Assembly (NCBI GenBank): GCA_016707075.1
Contig: JADJII010000012.1
Span: 1 to 64,000 of the forward strand
Source: Egaibacter danicus
GTDB taxonomy: Bacteria; Pseudomonadota; Gammaproteobacteria; Burkholderiales; Burkholderiaceae_C
Length of the DNA stretch: 64,000 nt
Reading direction: 5' to 3'
The notes beneath the pieces are model-generated. The model had not been told where the DNA came from. It made no database searches and saw only the letters and a list, made by a program, of their open reading frames with translations. Shown piece after piece: positions 16,643-24,347 of this stretch (its first letter is position 1; each line of letters begins with the position of its first letter). Made by a program: the position numbers and the translations under genes.

Positions 16643-17803
16643 CTATCTGCGGACGCGTGCGACAAATTCAAGTAGCTGGCTCACCAGATCAGGGTGGGCC
16701 ACCAGGCGTTGGCGCGTCCCGAGGGTGGCGTGGCCCCAGGACGTCAGGTCCGGCGCCTGCAGTGGCTGCGAATCGACCTCATTCCAGGTCCGGTGGAAGC
16801 GCCGGAGCGAGGCGGGCGCTTCAATCACGTCCAGAAAGGCCGCCAGTTTGTCGTGGTGGGCGTTGTCGTGCTGCGGGTAAATCTGCCAGACGAAGGGCCG
16901 ACCCGCCCAGATGGCACGTACCAGAGAGTCTTCGCCGCGCACAAAATTGAGGTCACAGGCCCACAGCAGGTGGTCAAAATCGGTCTGGGTAAGGGCGCGC
17001 AAGTATGAAATTGATAGCTGCCTGCGCATATTCCATGAGGTCTGGTGCTCATTTCCGAGGGTGAAAACGGCTTTTTTGACCGCTTCGGTGGTCCGCCCGT
17101 GGGTGACCAGCAAATGGGTCGGTACAGCGTCCTGACCCATTTGGCGGAGCCAATTTTCCAGCGCGGGCGGCTCGTAACAGAACAGCGACACCACACGCTC
17201 GCCCCGCCAGCCAATGCCCAAGGCGGAAAGCCAGGCGTCGCGGTTAAAGACGGTCTGGCGGGATAGCAGGTCCGCCTCGCGCAACAGCCCGCCAGTGCCG
17301 GGTGTGAAGCCCGGATAGAAGAAATGTTTCATGCTGCCGGTAGCGGGACCGCTCATGATCGGTGAAGGCAGCGTGTGTGCGCGCTCGGCAAAGCCTTCAG
17401 CCGTCAGGTACTCCAGATTGATCCAGACCGGCCATTTTCGAATGCCATTTTGGCCTCCAAACCTCATGGAATATGCGTAATAAGCTATGAATTCAGGAGC
17501 GATTTCACAGCCAAAAGTATCTACCCAGACGTCGGCCAGGGGCTCTTGTTCCAGGACTTCAGCCTGCCGGGACTGCGCCCAGTGCAGCACCCGGATGCCT
17601 GAAAACTGTCCTTCCAATGCGCCGGGTGCCATCCAGTGCAGGGCAGCAGGCTCGTCTACCCATAGCCGTACCTGCTGCCCACGTGCGGCGAGATTGACCG
17701 CCAGGCGCCAGCAGACGCCAATGTCGCCAAAGTTGTCCACCACGCGGCAAAACACGTCCCAGAGCAGGGGCGGTGGCGAGCTGGCGGGCTGGTTGGTGGT
17801 CAT
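16643..17803 (-). CDS. earP: EF-P arginine-32 rhamnosyltransferase EarP
   Basis: EarP transfers rhamnose from dTDP-rhamnose to Arg32 of EF-P. The N-terminal FCRVVDNFGDIGVCWRLA carries the two conserved Asp residues and the C-terminal NFVRGEDSLVRA carries the conserved Glu and Asp. Start choice: ATG at 17801-17803, with an in-frame GTG at 17818 as alternative. Two stretches, about residues 103-119 and 250-267, are encoded by copies of the dispersed repeat, in opposite orientations, yet the frame stays open. From memory of the family these segments look like additions, in what should be poorly conserved loops. Confidence 0.92.
   Translation of the reverse strand: MTTNQPASSPPPLLWDVFCRVVDNFGDIGVCWRLAVNLAARGQQVRLWVDEPAALHWMAPGALEGQFSGIRVLHWAQSRQAEVLEQEPLADVWVDTFGCEIAPEFIAYYAYSMRFGGQNGIRKWPVWINLEYLTAEGFAERAHTLPSPIMSGPATGSMKHFFYPGFTPGTGGLLREADLLSRQTVFNRDAWLSALGIGWRGERVVSLFCYEPPALENWLRQMGQDAVPTHLLVTHGRTTEAVKKAVFTLGNEHQTSWNMRRQLSISYLRALTQTDFDHLLWACDLNFVRGEDSLVRAIWAGRPFVWQIYPQHDNAHHDKLAAFLDVIEAPASLRRFHRTWNEVDSQPLQAPDLTSWGHATLGTRQRLVAHPDLVSQLLEFVARVRR
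17003..17055 (+). repeat. Dispersed ~50-bp repeat, copy 2 (inside earP, antisense to the gene)
   Basis: ATAGCTGCCTGCGCATATTC followed by CATGAGGTCTGG matches the family core. The gene reads through it on the opposite strand as NEHQTSWNMRRQLSISY. Confidence 0.85.
17448..17497 (-). repeat. Dispersed ~50-bp repeat, copy 3 (inside earP, sense to the gene)
   Basis: On the reverse strand, GAATTCATAGCT, then ACGCATATTCCATGAGG, then GGAGGCC follow the family order. It is translated in earP as EFIAYYAYSMRFGGQ. Confidence 0.85.
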
Positions 17804-17919
17804 GGGGCAATTGTCCACCCGCCGATGCCCCGCAAAGGGTTTCAGGCAGTCCGATACAGTTGTGGTGGCACCGTGTGCCCGGCAAGCCTTATGCTCAAAA
17901 CCCTACTGGAGCCCCGATC

Positions 17920-18954
17920 TTGAACCTGCAATCCCTGTTGAATATCGAGCTGCCCATCGTCCAGGCCCCCATGGCGGGGGCACAGGGCAGTGCGATGGCG
18001 GTGGCTGTGTCCAACGCGGGTGCGCTGGGTTCGTTGCCCTGCGCCATGTTGAGTGTGCAGGCCATGCGCGATGAACTGACGTTGCTGCGCGTCCAAACCA
18101 CCCGACCATACAACGTCAATTTCTTTTGCCACACACCGCCGATGGCCGATGCAGCGCGTGACGCCCAGTGGGCGGCAGCGCTGGCACCGTATTTCCGCGA
18201 GCTGGGGCTGGATCCGGCCAGCAACGACCCCAGTGCTGGCCGCGCACCGTTCACCGCCGAGGCGGCGGACTTGCTGGCTGAGTTCAAACCGGCAGTGGTG
18301 AGTTTTCACTTTGGCCTGCCATCGGCTGACCTGCTGGCACGCGTGAAGAGCTGGGGTGCGAAGGTGCTGTCCAGCGCCACCACGGTGGACGAAGCGGTGT
18401 GGCTGGAGGCCCACGGTGTGGACGCGGTCATTGCGCAGGGGCTGGAGGCGGGCGGCCACCGGGGCATTTTCCTCTCGGATGATTTGACGACTCAGATGGG
18501 CACCTTCGCGCTGCTGCCGCAAGTAGTGCGGGCCGTGAACATTCCGGTCATCGCTGCGGGTGGCATTGCGGATGCGAAGGGCGTGGCTGCTGCCGTAGCG
18601 CTGGGTGCTGCGGGGGTGCAGGTTGGTACTGCTTATTTGCTGTGTCCGGAGGCCACCACCAGCGCGGTGCACCGGGCGGCGTTGAAGAGCGATGCCGCGC
18701 GCCACACCGCATTGACGAACCTGTTTACCGGCAGACCTGCGCGGGGGATTGTGAACCGCATGATGCGCGAGCTGGGGCCGATGAGCCCTCTGGCGCCCGG
18801 GTTCCCGTTGGCGACTGCGCGAACCGCACCGCTGCGCGTCAAATCCCTGAGTCTGGGTTCAGGAGATTTCGCGAATCTCTGGTCAGGGCAAAACGCCAGT
18901 GGCTGCCGGGAGATACCTGCCGCAGACTTGACGCGGGAACTGGCCGGCATTTAG
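17920..18954 (+). CDS. Nitronate monooxygenase / 2-nitropropane dioxygenase family protein
   Basis: This is an FMN-dependent TIM-barrel enzyme of about 345 residues. IELPIVQAPMAG at the start, QGLEAGGHRG (FMN phosphate and catalytic His region) and IPVIAAGGIADAKGVAAA are the family hallmarks. It oxidises alkyl nitronates such as propionate 3-nitronate in characterised members. The start is a TTG at 17920 with GGAG eight bases upstream, giving MNLQSLLNIELPI. No ATG fits in this frame. It is divergent from earP. Confidence 0.9.
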   Translation: MNLQSLLNIELPIVQAPMAGAQGSAMAVAVSNAGALGSLPCAMLSVQAMRDELTLLRVQTTRPYNVNFFCHTPPMADAARDAQWAAALAPYFRELGLDPASNDPSAGRAPFTAEAADLLAEFKPAVVSFHFGLPSADLLARVKSWGAKVLSSATTVDEAVWLEAHGVDAVIAQGLEAGGHRGIFLSDDLTTQMGTFALLPQVVRAVNIPVIAAGGIADAKGVAAAVALGAAGVQVGTAYLLCPEATTSAVHRAALKSDAARHTALTNLFTGRPARGIVNRMMRELGPMSPLAPGFPLATARTAPLRVKSLSLGSGDFANLWSGQNASGCREIPAADLTRELAGI

Positions 18955-19001
18955 AAGGCCTGAGGGCATATGCCGCACAGGCTGCGTTCACAATATCGTG
19001 C

Positions 19002-20927
19002 ATGTCTGACGCTCACCCTGAACAATTGCTGAACGAAGTAGCCTCGCTGCCCGCGTTGCCGGGCGTCTACCGCTATTTCGACGCCCAGGGGCAGGTGCTC
19101 TATGTGGGCAAGGCCATCAACCTCAAAAAGCGGGTTTCCAGCTATTTCCAGAAAAACCACGGGGGTACGCGTATCGGCCACATGGTGAGCAAGATTGTGC
19201 GCATGGAGACCACGGTGGTGCGCTCCGAGGCGGAAGCGCTGCTGCTGGAAAACAACCTGATCAAGACGCTGAACCCGAAGTACAACATCCTGTTTCGGGA
19301 CGACAAGAGTTACCCGTACCTGAAGCTCACCATGTCCAGTTTTCCCCGGGTGTCGTATTACCGGGGGTCGGTGGAAAAGAAGCACCGTTACTTTGGCCCG
19401 TACCCCAGTGCCTGGGCGGTGAAGGAAGCCATTTTGCTGCTGCAAAAAGTGTTTCACCTGCGCACCTGCGAGGACCCGGTGTTCAACAACCGCACGCGGC
19501 CCTGCCTGCTGTACCAGATCAAACGCTGCTCGGCACCGTGCGTGGGCCATATCTCGGCTGAAGACTACGTGCAGGACGTGGCCCATGCCGAAAAATTTCT
19601 GCGGGGCGATTCGCAGGAGGTGATGGCGTCACTGGAAAAACGCATGATGGCGCACGCCGACAAGCTGGAATTTGAGCAGGCGGCGGAGCTGCGTAACCAG
19701 GTTTCCGCGCTGTCCAATGTGCTGCATCAGCAGTCGGTAGACAACGTGGCGGACCGGGATGTGGACATTCTGGCCGTGAAGGTGCAGGGCGGCAAAGCCT
19801 GCGTGAACCTGGCCATGGTGCGCGGCGGGCGGCATTTGGGTGACCGGCCGTATTTTCCGGCCCATGTGGAAGATGCAGCAGGTATCTACAGCGATGACAC
19901 GGGTGAAGTGGAGTCGTCGAAACCGGCCGTATCGGTGGAGGCGCAGGTGCTGGAGGCGTTTGTGGCGCAGCACTATGTGGGGGCTCCGGTGCCGCCCTCC
20001 CTGATTACCAGTGAACCCGTGAGCAAGCGGCTGATTGCTGCGTTGTCGCTGCAGTCTGGCGTCAAGGTCAGCGCGGTGCATCAACCGCGTGAACAGCGGC
20101 GCACCTGGCTGGAGATGGCGCAGACCAATGCCAGTTTGCAGCTGGCCCGGTTGCTCGCTGAAGAGGGCTCGCAGCAGGCGAGAACCCGGGCTCTGGTGGA
20201 CGCGATGGATCTGGCCATTGATGATCTGGAGCAATTGCGCATCGAGTGTTTCGACATCTCGCACACAGCGGGTGAGGCCACCCAGGCTTCCTGTGTGGTG
20301 TTTCACCATCACAAGATGCAAAACGCGGAGTACCGTCGCTACAACATAGAAGACATCACGCCGGGTGACGATTACGCTGCCATGCGTCAGGTGCTGACAC
20401 GGCGCTACAGCAAGGTGGCCGAAGCGCAGCGCGAGGCTGCCCATACAGGGACAGGGCAAATGGCCGCAGGCACCGGACGCATGCCCGATCTCGTGCTGGT
20501 GGACGGTGGCAAAGGCCAGGTGGCGATGGCCCGCGAGGTGTTTGGGCAACTGGGTCTGGATTTGAGCCTGATCGTCGGCGTGGAAAAGGGCGAGGGACGC
20601 AAGGTCGGCCTGGAAGAACTGGTGTTTGCCGATGGTCGCGACAAGGTCTATCTGGGCAAGGATTCAGCTGCCCTGATGCTGATTGCGCAAATACGTGATG
20701 AGGCGCACCGTTTTGCCATCACTGGCATGCGCGCCAAACGGGCCAAGGTGCGCGTCGGTGGCAGCAAGCTGGAGGATATCCCGGGCATCGGCCCCAGGCG
20801 CCGGGCGAGGCTGTTGCAGCGTTTTGGGGGGGTAAAGGGCGTGGAATCGGCCAGCGCGGAAGATATTGCTTCGGTGGAAGGCATTTCACGCGAGCTGGCG
20901 GACGAAATCTACCGGGCGCTACGCTAA
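19002..20927 (+). CDS. uvrC: Excinuclease ABC subunit C
   Basis: UvrC makes both incisions in nucleotide excision repair. The protein is 641 residues with the GIY-YIG nuclease at the N-terminus (PGVYRYF, LYVGKA), a UVR motif around AHADKLEFEQAAELRNQV, the RNase H-like domain (ECFDISHTAGE, LVLVDGGKGQ) and C-terminal helix-hairpin-helix repeats (LEDIPGIGPRRRARLL). The ATG at 19002 is the conserved start; the same frame extends upstream through the preceding gene. pgsA follows, as in many proteobacteria. Confidence 0.97.
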   Translation: MSDAHPEQLLNEVASLPALPGVYRYFDAQGQVLYVGKAINLKKRVSSYFQKNHGGTRIGHMVSKIVRMETTVVRSEAEALLLENNLIKTLNPKYNILFRDDKSYPYLKLTMSSFPRVSYYRGSVEKKHRYFGPYPSAWAVKEAILLLQKVFHLRTCEDPVFNNRTRPCLLYQIKRCSAPCVGHISAEDYVQDVAHAEKFLRGDSQEVMASLEKRMMAHADKLEFEQAAELRNQVSALSNVLHQQSVDNVADRDVDILAVKVQGGKACVNLAMVRGGRHLGDRPYFPAHVEDAAGIYSDDTGEVESSKPAVSVEAQVLEAFVAQHYVGAPVPPSLITSEPVSKRLIAALSLQSGVKVSAVHQPREQRRTWLEMAQTNASLQLARLLAEEGSQQARTRALVDAMDLAIDDLEQLRIECFDISHTAGEATQASCVVFHHHKMQNAEYRRYNIEDITPGDDYAAMRQVLTRRYSKVAEAQREAAHTGTGQMAAGTGRMPDLVLVDGGKGQVAMAREVFGQLGLDLSLIVGVEKGEGRKVGLEELVFADGRDKVYLGKDSAALMLIAQIRDEAHRFAITGMRAKRAKVRVGGSKLEDIPGIGPRRRARLLQRFGGVKGVESASAEDIASVEGISRELADEIYRALR

Positions 20928-20968
20928 AAGCCAACTGCAGGGCAGTCCGGGCATGCCACAATGATCCC

Positions 20969-21547
20969 ATGTTTCTGACCATTCCCACCATCATGACCTG
21001 GGCGCGCATCGTTGCAATACCCCTGATCGTGGGCATTTTTTACCTGCCCGACAGTATGGCCACGCTGGCCAGCAAGAACCTCATCGCCACGGTGATGTTT
21101 GTGCTGTTTGCGGCCACCGACTGGCTGGACGGCTACCTGGCCCGCAAGCTCAATCAAACATCGTCCTTCGGTGCATTTCTGGATCCCGTAGCTGACAAGT
21201 TTCTGGTGTGCGCATCGCTGCTGGTTCTGGTGCACCTGAACCGCGCTGATGTGTTTGTCGGGCTGATCATCATTGGCCGGGAAATCGCCATTTCGGCATT
21301 GCGTGAGTGGATGGCCCAGATTGGCGCATCGAAAAGCGTGGCAGTGCATATGATCGGCAAACTGAAAACAGTCGGGCAAATGGTTGCCATACCGTTTCTG
21401 CTGTATGACGGAATGCTGTTTGGCGTGATCAATACGCGTTTGTGGGGCACCTGGCTGATCTGGGTTGCGGCGGTGCTGACCATCTGGTCCATGATCTACT
21501 ACCTTCAGAAGGCGCTTCCGGAAATCCGGGCCCGTGTGAAAGGGTAA
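20969..21547 (+). CDS. pgsA: CDP-diacylglycerol--glycerol-3-phosphate 3-phosphatidyltransferase
   Basis: This enzyme catalyses the first committed step of phosphatidylglycerol and cardiolipin synthesis in the inner membrane. The protein has 192 residues, several transmembrane helices and the CDP-alcohol phosphotransferase motif intact: DWLDGYLARK, then GAFLDPVADK, with all four metal-binding Asp residues. It follows uvrC by 41 bp, the usual order. Confidence 0.96.
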   Translation: MFLTIPTIMTWARIVAIPLIVGIFYLPDSMATLASKNLIATVMFVLFAATDWLDGYLARKLNQTSSFGAFLDPVADKFLVCASLLVLVHLNRADVFVGLIIIGREIAISALREWMAQIGASKSVAVHMIGKLKTVGQMVAIPFLLYDGMLFGVINTRLWGTWLIWVAAVLTIWSMIYYLQKALPEIRARVKG

Positions 21548-21551
21548 CCGT

Positions 21552-22505
21552 ATGGAAGCGGGCACCCCAGCCGGCGACAACAACGCCTGGATCAGGGTCA
21601 TGCCTGTGGTTTTCGTGTTGATCTGGAGCACCGGTTTCATTGTTGCCAAATTTGGTTTACCCTACACGGCGCCACTTCGTTTTCTGGCCATCCGGTATTT
21701 CCTTTCCCTGCTCTGCTTTCTGGTGTGGACGGTGCTGGCACGCGTGGCGTGGCCGCGCAGCCGGACGCAATGGCTTCATCTTGGCGTAACCGGCATCCTG
21801 ATTCATGCGGGCTACCTTGGTGGGGTGTGGTGCGCCATCAAGGCAGGAATGGGTTCGGGGCTGTCGGCATTGATTGTCGGGCTGCAGCCCGTCTTGACGG
21901 CGGTGTGGGTGTCTCAAGCAGGTCACTCCCGCGCGGGCGGCAGCGCGGTCAGCGGGCGACAATGGCTGGGCCTGCTTCTGGGGCTGACCGGTTTGATCAT
22001 GGTGGTTTCAAGCAAGTTCGGGGCCGGCATGGAAGCCAATCCTGTCACGCTGGGTCTTGCCGTTTTCGCATTGCTGTGCATCACGACCGGCACGTTGTAC
22101 CAGAAGCGATTTGTTGAAAGCGCCGACGTGCGCAGTGCCAATGCCATTCAACTGGGGGCGGCGTTGCTGGTAACGTTTCCTCTGTGCCTGTTTGAAAATG
22201 AAGCGACGCAATGGACGACGGGATACATCGGTGCGCTGGCCTGGTCGGTTCTCGGCTTGACGCTGGGCGGCAGTTCGTTGCTGTACCTGTTGATCCAGCG
22301 TGGGGCGGCCACAGCGGTCACCAGCCTGCTGTATCTGGTGCCCCCAACAACCGCTTTGATGGCCTGGCTGATGTTCGATGAACCGATCACGATGATCACC
22401 CTGATGGGCACAGCCCTTACTGCGCTGGGTGTGAGCCTGGTGGTGCGGCAGGCAGCGTCGCCAGCGATTCGGCTCAAAACGGAAAATACGTCCAGATTAC
22501 ATTGA
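21552..22505 (+). CDS. EamA/DMT family transporter
   Basis: This is a 317-residue membrane protein with about ten hydrophobic segments arranged as two EamA repeats. The first begins VLIWSTGFIVAKFGL, and the second ends in LVPPTTALMAWLMFDEP followed by TALGVSLV. It is probably a metabolite exporter; the substrate is unknown. The ATG is 4 bp after the pgsA stop. Confidence 0.9.
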   Translation: MEAGTPAGDNNAWIRVMPVVFVLIWSTGFIVAKFGLPYTAPLRFLAIRYFLSLLCFLVWTVLARVAWPRSRTQWLHLGVTGILIHAGYLGGVWCAIKAGMGSGLSALIVGLQPVLTAVWVSQAGHSRAGGSAVSGRQWLGLLLGLTGLIMVVSSKFGAGMEANPVTLGLAVFALLCITTGTLYQKRFVESADVRSANAIQLGAALLVTFPLCLFENEATQWTTGYIGALAWSVLGLTLGGSSLLYLLIQRGAATAVTSLLYLVPPTTALMAWLMFDEPITMITLMGTALTALGVSLVVRQAASPAIRLKTENTSRLH

Positions 22506-22514
22506 AGGATCACC

Positions 22515-23615
22515 ATGAATAACACAGGTGGAAAAAAGAGGATTGCGGTCATTGCTGGCGATGGCATTGGCAAGGAAGTCATGCCCGAGGGCATTCGTGT
22601 GATGGAGACTGCTGCCAGCAAGTTTGGCATTGACCTGCAGTTCGATCACTTCGATTTCTCAAGCTGGGACTACTACGAGAAGCACGGCAAGATGCTGCCC
22701 GACAACTGGAAGGACCAGATCGGCGGCCATGAGGCAATTTACTTTGGTGCGGTGGGCTGGCCGGAAAAAATTCCTGACCATGTGTCGCTATGGGGTAGTC
22801 TGCTGCTGTTTCGGCGCGAGTTTGATCAGTATGTGAACCTGCGCCCGGCGCGTTTGATGCCTGGCATCATCGCGCCCGTGGTGCGACGCGACGGCAGCCC
22901 CCGCATGCCGGGCGAGATCGACATGTACATCGTGCGTGAAAACACGGAGGGCGAATACTCCAGCATCGGTGGGCGCATGTACCCGGGCACCGAGCGCGAG
23001 ATCGTCATGCAGGAGACCGTGATGTCGCGCATCGGGGTGGACCGCGTGCTGAAATTCGCGTTCGAGTTGGCGCAGTCACGGCCGAAAAAACACTTGACCA
23101 GTGCCACGAAGTCCAATGGCATCGCCATCACCATGCCGTATTGGGATGAGCGCGTGGCCGAGATGGCCAGGAGCTATCCGGGCGTCACGCTCGACAAGTT
23201 CCATATCGACATCCTCACTGCCCATTTCGTCCAGCGGCCTGATTTTTTTGATGTTGTTGTGGCCAGTAACCTGTTCGGTGACATTCTGAGTGACCTCGGT
23301 CCAGCCTGTACAGGCACCATCGGCATTGCACCCAGTGCCAACCTGAATCCGGACAGAAAATTCCCGTCGCTCTTTGAACCGGTACATGGCTCTGCACCGG
23401 ATATCGCAGGCAAGGGACTTGCCAACCCGATTGGGCAAATCTGGTGCGGTGCCATGATGCTGGAGCATCTGGGCCACAAGGCTGCGCATGATGCGGTACT
23501 GCGCGCCATTGAAGCTGTGCTGGAGCCGTCAGGTGGCGCACCGCGCACGCCGGACATTGGTGGCAAGGCCAGCACGACCGATGTGGGTCGGGCTGTGGTT
23601 AACGCTCTGAAATGA
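22515..23615 (+). CDS. Tartrate dehydrogenase/decarboxylase family (isocitrate/isopropylmalate dehydrogenase-like)
   Basis: This is an NAD-dependent beta-decarboxylating dehydrogenase of 366 residues. IAVIAGDGIGKEV, YVNLRPARL, VRENTEGEYSSIG, the metal site NLFGDILSDLGP and FEPVHGSAPDIAGKG are all in place. The WPEKIPDHVSLWGSLLLFRR stretch is typical of the tartrate dehydrogenase (TtuC/YeaU) branch rather than LeuB. The natural substrate may be tartrate or D-malate. It follows the DMT transporter by 9 bp. Confidence 0.88.
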   Translation: MNNTGGKKRIAVIAGDGIGKEVMPEGIRVMETAASKFGIDLQFDHFDFSSWDYYEKHGKMLPDNWKDQIGGHEAIYFGAVGWPEKIPDHVSLWGSLLLFRREFDQYVNLRPARLMPGIIAPVVRRDGSPRMPGEIDMYIVRENTEGEYSSIGGRMYPGTEREIVMQETVMSRIGVDRVLKFAFELAQSRPKKHLTSATKSNGIAITMPYWDERVAEMARSYPGVTLDKFHIDILTAHFVQRPDFFDVVVASNLFGDILSDLGPACTGTIGIAPSANLNPDRKFPSLFEPVHGSAPDIAGKGLANPIGQIWCGAMMLEHLGHKAAHDAVLRAIEAVLEPSGGAPRTPDIGGKASTTDVGRAVVNALK

Positions 23616-23748
23616 CGGCAATTGCCGGGTTTTGTTGTGCATCAGGTATGTTTTTCAGGACGATTGTTAATTTCTGCAAAACGTGATCGCGCCCGACTGG
23701 AAACGGTCTAGAATCCGTCTCCGCGCTGTTGTAAAGCTGCATGCCTTG

Positions 23749-23777
23749 TTGACACGGGGAAAGCCCATGGCTCTAAT
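23749..23777 (+). promoter_or_regulatory. Promoter upstream of hupB
   Basis: A consensus TTGACA (23749-23754) and TCTAAT (23772-23777) are separated by 17 bp. Transcription would start near 23784, giving a leader of about 130 nt before the HU gene. Confidence 0.65.
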
Positions 23778-23913
23778 CACATGTAGCAGCAACCGCTGCA
23801 ATCGACGTCTCTTAGATCCTTGCCTGTAGCGTTAGCCAGAGTCTTGGTTGTGGGGACATAAAAATTTTGAAAAGACAAGCTGATTTACTCTGCTTTCATA
23901 CGAGGGGTTCTTT

Positions 23914-24186
23914 GTGAATAAAACCGAACTGATTGAGCACATTGCAAAACATGCCGATATTTCCAAGGCCGCTGCTACGCGTGCACTGGAGTCCACTATT
24001 GGCGCGGTCAAGACCACGCTCAAAAAAGGGGGCTCAGTATCCCTGGTTGGCTTTGGCACTTTTGCAGTGGGCAAAAGGGCTGCCCGTGTGGGTCGCAACC
24101 CCCGTACCGGCGCTGCGATTAAAATCAAGGCCGCCAAGGTTCCAAAGTTCCGTCCGGGTAAGGCGTTGAAAGATGCGTTGAACTGA
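23914..24186 (+). CDS. hupB: DNA-binding protein HU
   Basis: HU is a nucleoid-associated protein that bends DNA as a dimer. The 90 residues include the DNA-binding arm VGRNPRTGAAIKI and the family start MNKTELIEHIAK. The start is GTG at 23914 with GAGGGG eight bases upstream. It stands alone behind its own promoter, followed by tRNA-Val and a strong terminator, so HU and the tRNA may share one transcript. Confidence 0.95.
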   Translation: MNKTELIEHIAKHADISKAAATRALESTIGAVKTTLKKGGSVSLVGFGTFAVGKRAARVGRNPRTGAAIKIKAAKVPKFRPGKALKDALN

Positions 24187-24213
24187 TCAACGTGAATTGT
24201 TAAGGTTTAGGTA

Positions 24214-24289
24214 GGGAGATTAGCTCAGTTGGTAGAGCGGCGCCTTTACAAGGCGTAGGTCGGCGGTTCGAGCCCGTCATCTCTCACCA
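24214..24289 (+). tRNA. tRNA-Val (anticodon TAC)
   Basis: A full cloverleaf is visible. The acceptor GGGAGAT pairs with ATCTCTC, the D-stem is GCTC/GAGC, the anticodon arm is GCGCC-TTTACAA-GGCGT with TAC at 24247-24249, and the T-arm has GGTTCGAGCC. The CCA end is encoded at 24287-24289. Confidence 0.97.
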
Positions 24290-24297
24290 CCCCAGCA

Positions 24298-24330
24298 AAG
24301 GCGAACAGGTTGTTCGCCTTTTTGTTTTTT
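24298..24330 (+). terminator. Intrinsic terminator after hupB/tRNA-Val
   Basis: The stem AAGGCGAAC/GTTCGCCTT with a 5-nt loop is followed by a long T-rich run. It separates tRNA-Val from ppiD. Confidence 0.85.
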
Positions 24331-24347
24331 TTATTGAGAGTTCGCGC

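Noticed and set aside
17773..17919. N-terminal extension of the nitronate monooxygenase frame
   Set aside because: It overlaps the 5' end of the divergent earP gene and is Trp/Gly-rich; the TTG at 17920 has a proper ribosome-binding site and gives the family start.
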